Source: Bradyrhizobium sp. ORS 285 (GTDB lineage Bacteria > Pseudomonadota > Alphaproteobacteria > Rhizobiales > Xanthobacteraceae). Taken from it: a stretch of 64,000 bases of DNA. The position numbers and the translations under genes are program-made. The notes under the pieces were generated by a model. The model was given only the letters and a program-made list of their open reading frames with translations. It was not told the DNA's origin and did not search any database. This document shows positions 1 through 9,199 of this stretch, piece by piece. Location of the stretch: the NCBI RefSeq assembly GCF_900176205.1, contig NZ_LT859959.1, positions 124,001 through 188,000 on the forward strand. Direction: 5' to 3'. The stretch's first letter is position 1; every line of letters starts with the position of its first letter.

Positions 1-735
1 GATCTGGCTGCCGATGCCCCAGAACTTCTTCACCTCGGGCAGCGCCGAATGCAGCGACGACGGCTCCGGCTGCAGCTTGAGATCCTTGTCGCAGACCATG
101 TCGAAATCGACCGCCTTCTCCGGCTTCTGCACCGGATAATAGGTCTTCAGATTGGCCGCGAAATGCGGCGAGCCCAGCGCGCGCCAGGTAGGATCGCCCG
201 CGCCGAGCGATTTCGGGCCTTCCTCGCCATCGAAGAAGATGAAGTCGATGCCGATATCCGGCTTGCCCGAGAGCGACAGCACGCGCGCGGTCTCCAGCAG
301 CAGCGCCACGGCGGACGCCGAGTTGTTGGCGCCGGGCATCGGAGCATCAGGCGATTTCGGATCGCGATAGGCCTTGATGATGCTGTCGTAATGCGTTGCG
401 ACGATGATCCGGCGCGGGTTCTGCGCCTGGAAGCGGGCGATGATGTTGGTGAGCGGGATCGCCTTGCCGTCGTCGCCCTTCGCGGTGAAGCTCTGCGTCA
501 GCACGGCCTCGGCCGCGCTCTTGGCCATCGCTGCCTTGATGTAGTCGATGGTCTTCTGGTGGCCCGGCTCGCCCATCGAGCGCGGGGTGAATTTCAGGAG
601 ATCGGCGATGTGGCCAAGCGCGCGCTGGCCGTCCCACAGCTCGATCTGGGCCTCCACCGCCCGCGCGGGCAGCGAGGTCAGCAGCAACGCGGCCGTTGCC
701 GCAGTCGCGGCGAGGCGAGGCCAGAACTCGGTCAT
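1..735 (-). CDS. M28-family zinc peptidase / glutaminyl-cyclase-like protein (3' end outside window)
   Basis: My reading of the minus strand from ATG at 733-735 gives a signal peptide (MTEFWPRLAATAATAALLL..LPARA) followed by an M28-like fold. ATHYDS, then PGANNSASAV and IDFIFFDGEEG match the metal-binding blocks of M28 aminopeptidases and glutaminyl cyclases, so the protein is probably periplasmic or lipoprotein-like. The frame is open to base 1, so the C-terminus is missing. A GAAGAG ribosome site lies just upstream of the ATG. Oddity: the usual bridging Asp in G-A-N-D-S-A-S is Asn here. It is the third gene of a leftward operon, 25 bases after the stop of the membrane protein. Peptidase and cyclase cannot be told apart without the C-terminus. 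Confidence 0.8.
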   Translation of the reverse strand, partial: MTEFWPRLAATAATAALLLTSLPARAVEAQIELWDGQRALGHIADLLKFTPRSMGEPGHQKTIDYIKAAMAKSAAEAVLTQSFTAKGDDGKAIPLTNIIARFQAQNPRRIIVATHYDSIIKAYRDPKSPDAPMPGANNSASAVALLLETARVLSLSGKPDIGIDFIFFDGEEGPKSLGAGDPTWRALGSPHFAANLKTYYPVQKPEKAVDFDMVCDKDLKLQPEPSSLHSALPEVKKFWGIGSQI

Positions 736-760
736 GCGCAAAGCTCTTCGATGATTGATA

Positions 761-1378
761 TCAGGACGTCTTCTTGCCGAACGGAATGAACAGGATGCCG
801 GCGCAAGCGGCGAGCGCGACGGCGAAATAATAGGTGATCGCGCGCGAGCCGATGGTGGGGATCAGCGTGAAGGTCGTGACCAGCGTCCCGACGACATTGC
901 CGATGGTCGAGACGCCATACACCAGACCCGCGACGCGGCCGGCCTCGCCGGCCGAGCGGGTCAAGAGGCTGACCGCGATCGGCGAGAACGTGCCGAGCAG
1001 GGTCAGCGGCACCAGCAGCAGCGCGGTCGCCGCCATCAAGGTCGCCATCGGACCATCGCCGAGACTGTCGAGAATGTCCGCCATCACGGTATCCGCCGTC
1101 GCCGGCACCAGCGCCATATAGGCCGCCGCGACCAGGATCATCGTGCCGATGGTGCGCGTCGTCGGCTGGCGGTCGACGATGGCGCTGCCGGCGAAATAGC
1201 CGATCGCGAGCGCGCACAGCACGGTCGAGATCAGGCTCGCCCAGGCGCCGATGCCGCTGCCGAAATACGGGTTGAGATAACGGCTGCCGAGCATCTCGAA
1301 GCCCATCAGCACGCAGCCGACGAGAAACGAGCAGATATAAATCGCCAGCATGCCGGCGCGGGACACCTGCTCGCTCAT
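761..1378 (-). CDS. Small multi-spanning membrane protein, spermidine-synthase-associated
   Basis: 205 residues with about six hydrophobic helices, starting MSEQVSRAGMLAIYICSFLV. It contains the blocks FEMLGSRYLNPYFG and LLGTFSPIAVSLL, typical of the membrane half of 'fused MFS/spermidine synthase' proteins. Here that half is a separate gene. Its start overlaps the stop of the upstream spermidine-synthase-like gene by 4 bases (ATGA), so the two are translationally coupled and probably form one complex. Function is unknown beyond this pairing; transport activity is only inferred. Confidence 0.8.
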   Translation of the reverse strand: MSEQVSRAGMLAIYICSFLVGCVLMGFEMLGSRYLNPYFGSGIGAWASLISTVLCALAIGYFAGSAIVDRQPTTRTIGTMILVAAAYMALVPATADTVMADILDSLGDGPMATLMAATALLLVPLTLLGTFSPIAVSLLTRSAGEAGRVAGLVYGVSTIGNVVGTLVTTFTLIPTIGSRAITYYFAVALAACAGILFIPFGKKTS

Positions 1379-2298
1379 GGCAGTTTCTTGTTGTGGCGTT
1401 CGATGCTCTTCAGCGCTTCCACCGGCGCGAAGTCGTCGGTCAGGATCTTGGCCTTGGCGTCGATCACCTGGCCGTTGTCGATGTCGATCCGCTTGCGCTG
1501 CGCCAGCATGTCGGCAAGCTTGTAGCGGAAGCCGTATTCCTTGTCGCGCTCCTGCGCGATCCCGGCGAGATCCTCGGCCTTCTGCTCGTCGCCGGGATAG
1601 GCGACCATGACGATGTTGCCGCCGGCCTCGTAGAAGTCGACCTGCGGGAACACGCTGTGGATGGTCTTCACGGCGGCGTCGAACAGCATGGTGGAGGGCT
1701 CGACGTTCTGCGCCACCACGCCGCCCTCGGCGAGATGATCCTTGACCAGCTGGTAGAATTCGCGGGTCAGGAGGTGGAACGGCACGAACGGCCCGCGATA
1801 GGCATCGATCAGGATGATGTCGTAGCGCTCTTTCGATTCCTGCACGAACAGCCGTCCGTCGCGGTTGGCGACGTGGAAGTTCGGCTCCTCCTTGATGCCG
1901 AAATATTTCTTGGCGAGCTCCAGCACCGTCGGGTCGAGCTCGACCGACGTCACCTGCACCTTGGGCAGGAAGCGGTGCAGGTACCAGGCGGTACGGCCGC
2001 CGCCGAACCCGATCTCCAGGATCGAGCTGACAGTCTTGGCGTACATCACGCTCGCGGTCATGAAGCGGGTATAGTCGACCGGCAGATCGAGCTCGTCACG
2101 GGTGTTGTAGACGCTCTCGGTATAGATGCGCCGGTTGTGACCGAACGTCATGCTGCGGTAAGGCGCCTGCTCATAGACATAGATGTTGTTGTAGAGCGAC
2201 TCCTTGGACTCCAGCAGATTGCGGGTGTCCTGCGCCTGCGCGGACGCCAGCGAGAGGAGAGCAGCGAGCGCGCCTGAAATGACCGACCGGATGAGCAT
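1375..2298 (-). CDS. Secreted spermidine-synthase-like (SAM-fold) protein
   Basis: 307 residues. The N-terminus is a clear signal peptide (MLIRSVISGALAALLSLASAQA). The body has a Rossmann methyltransferase-type core: ILEIGFGGGRTAWYL (nucleotide loop), SVELDPTVLELAK (acidic end of strand 2), RDGRLFV and ILIDAYRGPFVPFHL. This is the polyamine-aminopropyltransferase superfamily, but the canonical GGGDGG and DPxGP substrate loops are altered, so true spermidine synthesis is doubtful. First gene of the operon with the membrane partner and the M28 protein. Export of a SAM-fold enzyme is unusual; the catalysed reaction is unknown. Confidence 0.8.
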   Translation of the reverse strand: MLIRSVISGALAALLSLASAQAQDTRNLLESKESLYNNIYVYEQAPYRSMTFGHNRRIYTESVYNTRDELDLPVDYTRFMTASVMYAKTVSSILEIGFGGGRTAWYLHRFLPKVQVTSVELDPTVLELAKKYFGIKEEPNFHVANRDGRLFVQESKERYDIILIDAYRGPFVPFHLLTREFYQLVKDHLAEGGVVAQNVEPSTMLFDAAVKTIHSVFPQVDFYEAGGNIVMVAYPGDEQKAEDLAGIAQERDKEYGFRYKLADMLAQRKRIDIDNGQVIDAKAKILTDDFAPVEALKSIERHNKKLP

Positions 2299-2600
2299 CG
2301 AACTGTCTGTTTCCCTCGGCTTGAAAAATGGAGCGGGCGCGCCTGGCTCGGCGGCGTCGTGGCGCGGGACGGCCGTCCCTCGGTCACGAGCCGCGCTCAG
2401 GCACGACCAATACGGCGATCCCGAGGCCGGTTCCGCATCGGCGCCGTTCTCTTAGACCATCGGCTGCCTGCCGGATAGTCAAACCGGCCCGGCCAACGGG
2501 GCTGTGATCGGCCGGCTGCGGCCGGTCTTCTGTTCCCGCTGCGGGGGTTTTATGATGAACCCGGCACGGCAGCGGCGTGCCGCATCGATCCGAGGGAGCC

Positions 2601-3629
2601 ATGATGGGGTTGAAGGGGGCGCTGATCGCGTGTTTCGCGCTGATCGGTGGGCTGGCATGGGCCCAGGACGAGACCGCCCCGAACCGGCGGCCGGTCTCGG
2701 TCGTGGCCGACGAGCGGATCACGGTCGGCGATGGCGGCGTTCTGCCGCTTTATGTTTCCCGGCCCTGGACCCAGCCGCAGCCCGACATTACGCGTGCCGT
2801 GCTGGTCCTCCACGGCCGGCTGCGCAACGCCGACGTCTATTACAAAACGGCGATCAAGGCCCGCGATGCCGCCGGCACGGCCGGAACGACGACGTTGCTG
2901 GTCGTGCCGCAATTCCTCGCCGAGCTCGATGTCGACAAGCATCGGCTGCCGCCCGAGACCCTGCGCTGGACGCTCGAGGGCTGGCAGGGCGGCGATGCCG
3001 CCATCGCGCCGCAGGCCGTCTCCTCGTTCGCAGCCTTGGACGCGATCCTCGCGCGCTTGGCCGATCGCTCGCTGTTCCCGGCCCTGAGCGAGGTCGTGAT
3101 CGCCGGCCATTCCGGCGGTGGCCAGGTGGTGCAGCGCTATGCGATCGCCGGCCATGGCGAGGCGGCGCTGACGCAGCGGCAGGTCGCGGTGCGCTATGTC
3201 GTCGCCAATCCCTCGTCCTATGCCTATTTCTCCGCCGAGCGGCCGGAGGCCGCGATCGCCGCGACCTGTCCGGGCTTCGACCGCTGGAAATACGGCATGG
3301 CCGACCGGCCGCCCTATCTGGCGACGCCGACTTCAGCCGAGCTCGAGAGCGCCTATGTCGCCCGCCGCGTGATCTATCTGCTCGGCACCCGTGACACCGA
3401 TCCGAACCACCCCGCGTTGGACAAGAGCTGCATGGCCGAAACACAGGGGCCGACCCGCTATGTGCGCGGCCATTCCTATGCCACGGCCATGGCCGCGCGC
3501 GATGGCGGCACCCCGAACCATCGGCTTTGGGACGTCGCCGGCGTCGGCCACAATGGCGACCGGATGTTCACCTCATCCTGCGGGCTCAAGGCGCTGTTCG
3601 ATGTCCCCGGATGTGACACGGCGCCTTGA
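2601..3629 (+). CDS. Secreted alpha/beta hydrolase
   Basis: 342 residues from ATG 2601, chosen because CGAGGGAG lies just upstream. An in-frame alternative 24 bases earlier has no ribosome site. A signal peptide (MMGLKGALIACFALIGGLAWA) precedes an alpha/beta-hydrolase domain with the nucleophile elbow GHSGGGQV near residue 175 and a late VGHNGDRM His. It probably acts in the periplasm on an ester or similar bond; the substrate cannot be told. It stands alone, divergent from the upstream operon. Confidence 0.8.
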   Translation: MMGLKGALIACFALIGGLAWAQDETAPNRRPVSVVADERITVGDGGVLPLYVSRPWTQPQPDITRAVLVLHGRLRNADVYYKTAIKARDAAGTAGTTTLLVVPQFLAELDVDKHRLPPETLRWTLEGWQGGDAAIAPQAVSSFAALDAILARLADRSLFPALSEVVIAGHSGGGQVVQRYAIAGHGEAALTQRQVAVRYVVANPSSYAYFSAERPEAAIAATCPGFDRWKYGMADRPPYLATPTSAELESAYVARRVIYLLGTRDTDPNHPALDKSCMAETQGPTRYVRGHSYATAMAARDGGTPNHRLWDVAGVGHNGDRMFTSSCGLKALFDVPGCDTAP

Positions 3630-3725
3630 TCCCCGTGGCCGGCGATGCGCCCGGGGAGAGGCTTCCGATCCCGGGCCGGGTCTGCTATGGAGGCGGCGAA
3701 GCAGATGCACGTCGGTGCAGGCTCC

Positions 3726-3802
<77 letters not shown>

Positions 3803-3948
3803 TTCTGCCGCAAACGTCGCGCGGCATTCATCCATCCGTGATCATCAGGTCAAAATGCGCCGGCGCGCGTGATGCCGCGCCAGGTCTCGCCTGAATTGGC
3901 CGTTCCGCACGTTGAAGCTTGCATCCGAACGCGAGACGTGGGGACATC

Positions 3949-6060
3949 ATGGGGGCTGTGGCTGTCGACCAGCTGCTGATGGAGGCGGCCGAGCATTACA
4001 ATGCGGGGCGGGCCGGACCGGCGCAGGCTCTCTGTGGTGGCATTCTCAGGTCCGAGCCGGATCATCTGCCGGCGCTGCATTTGTCCGCGATTCTCGCCTT
4101 CAGCGACGGACGGATGGCCGATGGCGCCGCGCTGCTGGCGCGTCTCTTCGCCCAGGATCCCCACCATGCGCCGGCCTATGTGACGCTCGGCGATGCGCTG
4201 GCGGTCAAGGGCGAGCATGCCGGCGCGGCGGATGCGTTCGCGCGGGCCGCGGCGCTGCGGCCGCGGGATGCCGACATTCACAGCAGGCTCGGCAGCGCGC
4301 TGCTCGCGCTGTCGCGCTTGGCCGAGGCCGAGGCCGCCTATCGCCAGGCTCTCGCGCTCGATCCCGGGCTGCTGCGCGCGCGCTGGAATCTGGCGCTCGC
4401 GCTGGCGAGGCAGGGTCGGCTCGACGAGGCCGAAGCCGCCTATCGCGCGCTGCTCGACCGCGATCCCTGTTATCCCGATGCATGGCGCGCGCTGGCGCAG
4501 CTCCTGGCCGATCAGGCGAGGGATGCGGCGGCGGTGCCGGCCTATCAGCAGGCGCTGGCCGCGCGGCCTGATGATGCCGGCCTCCATCACGGCCTCGGCG
4601 ACGTGCTCTACAGGCAGCGCCTTTTCATGGAGGCCGTGAGCCATTATCGCCGCGCCGCCGGGCTCGCGCCCGATGACGTCCATGCCGCGCGGATGCTCGG
4701 GCATGCCCTGCACGAGGCTGGGCGTCCGGCCGAGGCCGTCGAGGCCTATCGCCGCGCGGCGCTGCTCGATCCGACCGACGTCGTCGTGCTCAGCAATCTC
4801 GGCGCCTGCCTGTGCGGCATCGGCCAGCTCGACCCGGCGATGGCGGCGTGTGAGCATGCGCTGGCGTTGCAGCCGGATCATGCGCCGGCCCACACCAATC
4901 TCGGCATTATTCATGAGAAGCGTGGCGAGATCGATGAGGCCGTCGCCGCGCATCGCCGCGCGGTCACCGCCGATCCCGCTTATGCCAAGGGCTACGCCAA
5001 TCTCGCGGTGGCCTTGCGCAATGCCGGCGACATCGATGCCGCGCTGGCGGCCTCGCATCAGGCGGTCGCGCTCGCGCCCGACGATGCGCTGGCGCGCTAC
5101 AACCACGCGCATTTCCTGCTGATGTGCGGTGATCTCGCGAGCGGCTTTGCCGAGCATCGCTGGGGCCGCGACTGCCCTGAGCTGTCAGCGGGCATGCCGC
5201 GCTTCGATGCGCCGGAATGGCAGGGCGAGCCACTCGATGGCCGCACGCTGCTGCTGTTTGCCGAATACGGCATCGGCGATGCGCTGCAATTCGTCCGTTA
5301 CGTAGACCGCGTCAAGACGATGGGCGGCGCCATCGTGCTGCAGGTGCAGCCGGCGATCGCAGCGCTGCTGCACGGTTTCGATGGCGTGACGGTCGTCGCC
5401 CGCGGCGAGCCATTGCCGCGGTTCGACCTGCAGCTGCCGCTGATGGATCTGCCGCGCATCTTCGGCACGACGCTCGAGAGGATTCCAAGCGACGTGCCTT
5501 ATCTCGCCGCCGATCCGGTCAAGGTTGCCGCCTGGCGCAACGTGCTCCGCCGCGCGCCCGGGCTCAAGGTCGGCGTGGTCTGGGCCGGCAATCCCAGGCA
5601 CAAGGGCGACCGCCAGCGCTCGCTGGCGGCGGAGGCGGTGCTGCCGCGGCTGGTGATGCCGGGTGTGCAACTCTATTCGCTGCAGAAGGAGCCGCGGCCC
5701 GCCGACGCGCCCACGCTGCTCGATCTCGGCACCGATGTCATCGACCTCGCGCCGCTGCTGAAGGATTTCGCCGAGACCGCGGCCGCCGTCGCGGCGCTCG
5801 ATCTCGTCATCTCCGTCGATACGTCAGTGGCGCATCTCGCCGGCGCACTGGCGCGGCCGGTCTGGGTGCTGTTGCCCTACGCCCTCGACTGGCGCTGGCT
5901 GCGCGACCGCGAGGATACGCCGTGGTACCCGACCATGCGGCTGTTGAGACAGGAGAGGCCGATGGCCTGGGACGGCGTGCTGGCCCGGGCGGCCGAGCAG
6001 CTCGCGCGCGTGGCGGCAGGTGAGCGCGGACTGCTTTTGCCAAACGCGTCTGCGTCGTAA
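3949..6060 (+). CDS. TPR-repeat glycosyltransferase-like protein
   Basis: 703 residues from ATG 3949; an upstream TTG at 3919 would add ten residues but is less likely. Residues about 5-420 are roughly eleven tetratricopeptide repeats (recurring patterns such as AEAAYRQALALDPG and AVSHYRRAAGLAPDD). The C-terminal ~280 residues resemble a GT-B heptosyl/O-GlcNAc-transferase-like domain: LLLFAEYGIGDALQFVRY, VGVVWAGNPRHKGD and LVISVDTSVAHLAGAL. Such proteins are common in Bradyrhizobium. Cytoplasmic glycosylation of a protein or surface polysaccharide is inferred. It sits alone between the tRNA gene and an inverted repeat. Confidence 0.85.
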   Translation: MGAVAVDQLLMEAAEHYNAGRAGPAQALCGGILRSEPDHLPALHLSAILAFSDGRMADGAALLARLFAQDPHHAPAYVTLGDALAVKGEHAGAADAFARAAALRPRDADIHSRLGSALLALSRLAEAEAAYRQALALDPGLLRARWNLALALARQGRLDEAEAAYRALLDRDPCYPDAWRALAQLLADQARDAAAVPAYQQALAARPDDAGLHHGLGDVLYRQRLFMEAVSHYRRAAGLAPDDVHAARMLGHALHEAGRPAEAVEAYRRAALLDPTDVVVLSNLGACLCGIGQLDPAMAACEHALALQPDHAPAHTNLGIIHEKRGEIDEAVAAHRRAVTADPAYAKGYANLAVALRNAGDIDAALAASHQAVALAPDDALARYNHAHFLLMCGDLASGFAEHRWGRDCPELSAGMPRFDAPEWQGEPLDGRTLLLFAEYGIGDALQFVRYVDRVKTMGGAIVLQVQPAIAALLHGFDGVTVVARGEPLPRFDLQLPLMDLPRIFGTTLERIPSDVPYLAADPVKVAAWRNVLRRAPGLKVGVVWAGNPRHKGDRQRSLAAEAVLPRLVMPGVQLYSLQKEPRPADAPTLLDLGTDVIDLAPLLKDFAETAAAVAALDLVISVDTSVAHLAGALARPVWVLLPYALDWRWLRDREDTPWYPTMRLLRQERPMAWDGVLARAAEQLARVAAGERGLLLPNASAS

Positions 6061-6081
6061 CCGACGCTCGATCCACGCTCT

Positions 6082-6211
6082 CCGCTGTCGTCCCGGCCTT
6101 GAGCCGGGACCCATAACCACAGGCCGTTATTTGGCGAAGATCGACGCTCAGCTTGCCCTTCATAAAGATCACGCGCTATGGGTCCTGGCGCGGAGGCCGG
6201 GACGACAGCGG
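6082..6211. repeat. Dispersed inverted-repeat element, copy 1
   Basis: A perfect 17-base inverted repeat, CCGCTGTCGTCCCGGCC (6082-6098) and its complement (6195-6211), flanks about 96 bases. Inside, GAGCCGGGACCCATA and GCTATGGGTCC extend the arms imperfectly. The left arm is nearly identical to bases 42631-42661. It fills the gap between two convergent genes. Confidence 0.8.
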
Positions 6212-6240
6212 TGGGTGTCGCGCGAGCTCGGCCACGTTGG

Positions 6241-7293
6241 TCACGACACGGCCGCTGCTTGCTCCGCCAGCAACTCCCGCACCCGCGGCACCACCACCTG
6301 GCCATACAGCTCGATGCTGCGCATCAGCTTGGCATGCGGCAGCGGCCCCGCCGAGTATTTCAGCTGAAACCGCGACAGGCCGAGCGCCTTGATCGTCGTG
6401 GCGATCTTCTGCGCCACCGTCTCCGGCGAGCCGACATAGAGCGAGCCGTGATCGGCCTCCTGCACGAACTCGTCACGGCCCATCGGCGGCCAGCCGCGCT
6501 CGCGGCCGATGCGGTCGCGCATGGTCTTGTAGTCCGGCCACAGCTCCTCGCGCGCCTGCGCGTCGGTGTCGGCGACATAGCCGGGGGAATGCACGCCGAT
6601 CGGATTCATCGCGCGGCCGAACTGCTTGATGGCCCGATGATAGAGATCGACATAGGGCGCGAACCGCGTGGGATCGCCGCCGATGATCGCCAGCATCAAG
6701 GGTAGCTCGTAATGCGCGGCGCGCACCACCGATTCAGGGCTGCCGCCGACGCCGATCCAGGCCTTGAGACGGCCATGCTCGACCGGCGGATAGACCAGTT
6801 GCTCGCGCAGCGGCGGGCGCAGGTTGCCCTGCCAGGTCAGCGGCTGCTGCGGCAGCAGGCTGACGAACAGATCGAGCTTCTCCTCGAACAGCGCCTCGTA
6901 ATCCTTGAGGTCGAAGCCGAACAGCGGAAAGGATTCGGTGAAGGAGCCGCGGCCGAGGATGACCTCGGCGCGGCCGTTCGACACCGCGTCGAGCGTCGAG
7001 AAGCGCTGGAACACGCGGATCGGATCGTCCGAGCTCAGCACCGTCACCGCCGAGCCCAGCCTGATCTTCGTGGTGCGCGCCGCGATCGCCGCCAGCGCCA
7101 CCTCCGGCGCCGAGATCGCGAAATCGCCGCGATGGTGCTCGCCGAGCCCGATGAAGTCGATCCCGAGCTGATCGGCCAGGACAGCCTCCTCGACCACGTC
7201 GCGGATCACCTGGGCATGCGGCGCGGTCGCGCCGTCCGTGCCGCGGGTGACGTCGCCGAAGGTATCCAGGCCGAATTCGAGTGCTGCGGTCAT
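6241..7293 (-). CDS. LLM-class flavin-dependent oxidoreductase
   Basis: 350 residues from the ATG at 7293; an ATG four codons upstream is possible but lacks a ribosome site, whereas GGAATGG precedes this one. The protein has the bacterial luciferase-like TIM-barrel pattern: FGLDTFGDVT, FIGLGEHHRGDFAISAPEV, KIRLGSAVTVLSSDDPIRVFQ and VILGRGSF. Members use FMNH2 or F420 to oxidise or reduce small molecules; the substrate is not predictable. The gene is monocistronic, convergent with the TPR glycosyltransferase gene. Confidence 0.88.
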   Translation of the reverse strand: MTAALEFGLDTFGDVTRGTDGATAPHAQVIRDVVEEAVLADQLGIDFIGLGEHHRGDFAISAPEVALAAIAARTTKIRLGSAVTVLSSDDPIRVFQRFSTLDAVSNGRAEVILGRGSFTESFPLFGFDLKDYEALFEEKLDLFVSLLPQQPLTWQGNLRPPLREQLVYPPVEHGRLKAWIGVGGSPESVVRAAHYELPLMLAIIGGDPTRFAPYVDLYHRAIKQFGRAMNPIGVHSPGYVADTDAQAREELWPDYKTMRDRIGRERGWPPMGRDEFVQEADHGSLYVGSPETVAQKIATTIKALGLSRFQLKYSAGPLPHAKLMRSIELYGQVVVPRVRELLAEQAAAVS

Positions 7294-7447
7294 GTGCCAT
7301 TCCATTGCGTCGCGCCGTCATACGGCGTCCCGGTGTCAGCTGGAAGGGGCGGAACCGGATTGCAAGCAGGCGATGGCGAAACACAGGGTTTCGCTGTTGC
7401 TGCAGCGCCAACCGCCGATGCGGCGGGTGGCTCTGTCTCTCGTGGCA

Positions 7448-7533
7448 CGTCATGCCCGGGCTTGTCCCGGGCATCCACGTCTTGCTCAGCACGCCGAACG
7501 ACGTGGATGGCCGGGACAAGCCCGGCCATGACG
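7448..7533. repeat. Palindromic REP-like element
   Basis: CGTCATGCCCGGGCTTGTCC at the left is mirrored by GGACAAGCCCGGCCATGACG at the right, with GCATCCACGTC/GACGTGGATG as inner arms. The 86-base element can fold into a long hairpin. It lies in the non-coding stretch upstream of the oxidoreductase gene. Confidence 0.8.
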
Positions 7534-7640
7534 GATGAGAGAGCGGGGCACAAGCACCTATATCCATCCGGACAGAGAAACTTCAAAGATTCATCTTTCG
7601 TTTTTCCGAAAACTATGCTCTACTGCGCGTATCCCGCCTC

Positions 7641-7978
7641 ATCGATGAGGGGCGTACGCGCGGTCGTCACGAGACGCGAGGCGGGGATGCGGTGGCCGTG
7701 GCGGGTCGCAGCGTGACGCAAGTCGCGCCGACGAACGATCCGCTGCGGACGGTCAAGCCGTGTGGTCCTGGCCTCCCGACGCTGAGGCCAAGCCGGTGGT
7801 GTGATCCATCGGCGACGGGGGCAAGACAGCCGGTCCCCGGGGAGAGCTCGGAGCAGCCGTAAGCCCATCGCGCAGGGAATGCCGGATTGTCGGCTGAACC
7901 TGTGGTACCTGCCGCCTGCATTTTTTTCCGCAGGCGGGCCATGGGTTGCGGCCAGCACCCGGCATTCCCTGCGCCCTC
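7641..7978 (+). repeat. Long dispersed intergenic repeat, copy 1
   Basis: This stretch is repeated in inverted orientation at 39069-39400. Shared blocks in order are GGGGCGTACGCG..CGTCACGA, CGGACGG, CGTGTGGTCCTG, CCTCCCGACGCTGAGG, GGGGAGAGC, AGCCGTAA and TCGCGCAGGGAA. At the end is a nested hairpin: outer arms GCGCAGGGAATGCCGG / CCGGCATTCCCTGCGC and inner arms CCGCCTGC / GCAGGCGG around a T-rich loop. No coding gene is supported in it. The remainder of 7306-8166 outside the two repeats shows nothing recognisable. Confidence 0.75.
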
Positions 7979-8166
7979 ATCTTTATCGAGGGTGTTCCAT
8001 CCAGCCGAACTCGGGCGCATCAGGCCGCGAGAATGCGAGCGCTTGTCTGCAGCTGACACGAGGCCGCGTGCGCCTCTTGCGCGGTCATGCCATGTCAAAA
8101 AATGGGCGTGTGGGCCGGCTGCGCATCACCTAGGCTCGACGGAGTTCGTCAGACGGGATCACGCGC

Positions 8167-9192
8167 ATGGTGGCAGACAGCGACTATCAAATCTACGAGG
8201 CGGGCGATGTCGTGCTTCAGTCGGGCGCGACGTTCCCGTCGCTGCGCCTCGCCTACAAGACCTACGGCACCCTGAATGCCGCCAAGGACAACGTCATCCT
8301 CTATCCGACCTCGTTCGGCGCCCAGCACACCGACATCGAATGGCTGATCGGACCCGGCGGCATTCTCGACTCCGACAAATACTTCATCATCATCCCGAAC
8401 CTGTTCGGCAACGGCCTGTCGTCGTCGCCCTCGAACACGCCGGTCGGTGAGACGCCGTTCCCGGCGATCAGCTATCACGACGCCATCGCGGTCCAGCGCC
8501 GGCTCCTGGAGGAGCAGTTCGGCATCCAGAAGATCGCGCTGGTCTATGGCTGGTCGATGGGCGGCATGCAGGCCTATCACTGGGCGGCGCTCCACCCGGA
8601 CATGGTCGAGCGCGCCGCCGTCGTCTGCGGCAGCGCGCGCTGCTCGCCTTACAATCATCTGTTCCTCGATGCCGTGAAAGCCGCGCTGATCGCCGACCCC
8701 GCGTACCGCAACGGCCGCTTCGTGGAGAAGCCGGTGGCCGGGCTGCGCGCCATGGGCCGCATCTATGCGGGATGGGCGATGTCCTACGAGTTCTATCGCG
8801 ACGAGGTCTGGCGCGAGCAGGGTTTTGGCTCGCAGGAGGACTATCTCGCCGCCACCTGGGACACCGCCTTCGCGCATCGCGACGCCAATAATCTGCTGAC
8901 GCAGATCGCGATCTGGCAGGGCGGCGACATCAGCAACTGCGCGGCGTTCTCGGGCGATCTCGATCGGGCGCTGTCGGCCATCACTGCGCACATGCTGCTG
9001 ATGCCCGGGCAGACCGACCGCTATTTCGACTGGCGCGACAATGAGCGCGAGCTGCCGAAGCTGGTCCATGCGCGCTCCGCCGCGTTGCGGCCGATCCCCT
9101 CGGTCCATGGCCACCGCGCCGGCAATCCAGTCCGCATCCCCGCCGATCGCGACTTCATCAAAGCCCAAATGTCGTCCCTTCTCCAAAGCTGA
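8167..9192 (+). CDS. MetX-like alpha/beta hydrolase
   Basis: 341 residues. It follows the homoserine O-acetyltransferase-like fold: LAYKTYGTLN and NLFGNGLSSSPSNT near the N-terminus, nucleophile elbow GWSMGGMQAYHWA (Ser near residue 135), an acid in MPGQTDRYFD and His in VHGHRAGNP. True MetX proteins have a different active-site surround, so an acyltransferase or esterase role is unresolved. The desaturase gene starts 7 bases after its stop, so the two are probably co-transcribed and a role linked to acyl metabolism is possible. Confidence 0.83.
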   Translation: MVADSDYQIYEAGDVVLQSGATFPSLRLAYKTYGTLNAAKDNVILYPTSFGAQHTDIEWLIGPGGILDSDKYFIIIPNLFGNGLSSSPSNTPVGETPFPAISYHDAIAVQRRLLEEQFGIQKIALVYGWSMGGMQAYHWAALHPDMVERAAVVCGSARCSPYNHLFLDAVKAALIADPAYRNGRFVEKPVAGLRAMGRIYAGWAMSYEFYRDEVWREQGFGSQEDYLAATWDTAFAHRDANNLLTQIAIWQGGDISNCAAFSGDLDRALSAITAHMLLMPGQTDRYFDWRDNERELPKLVHARSAALRPIPSVHGHRAGNPVRIPADRDFIKAQMSSLLQS

Positions 9193-9199
9193 GTTCAAT

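Noticed and set aside
3850..5157. Antisense 435-codon frame over the TPR glycosyltransferase
   Set aside because: TPR motifs run on the plus strand; the antisense product is Arg-rich without a fold.
8100..8166. Possible SAM riboswitch before the MetX-like gene
   Set aside because: No SAM-II-type conserved stems are visible, and the protein is not a canonical MetX.
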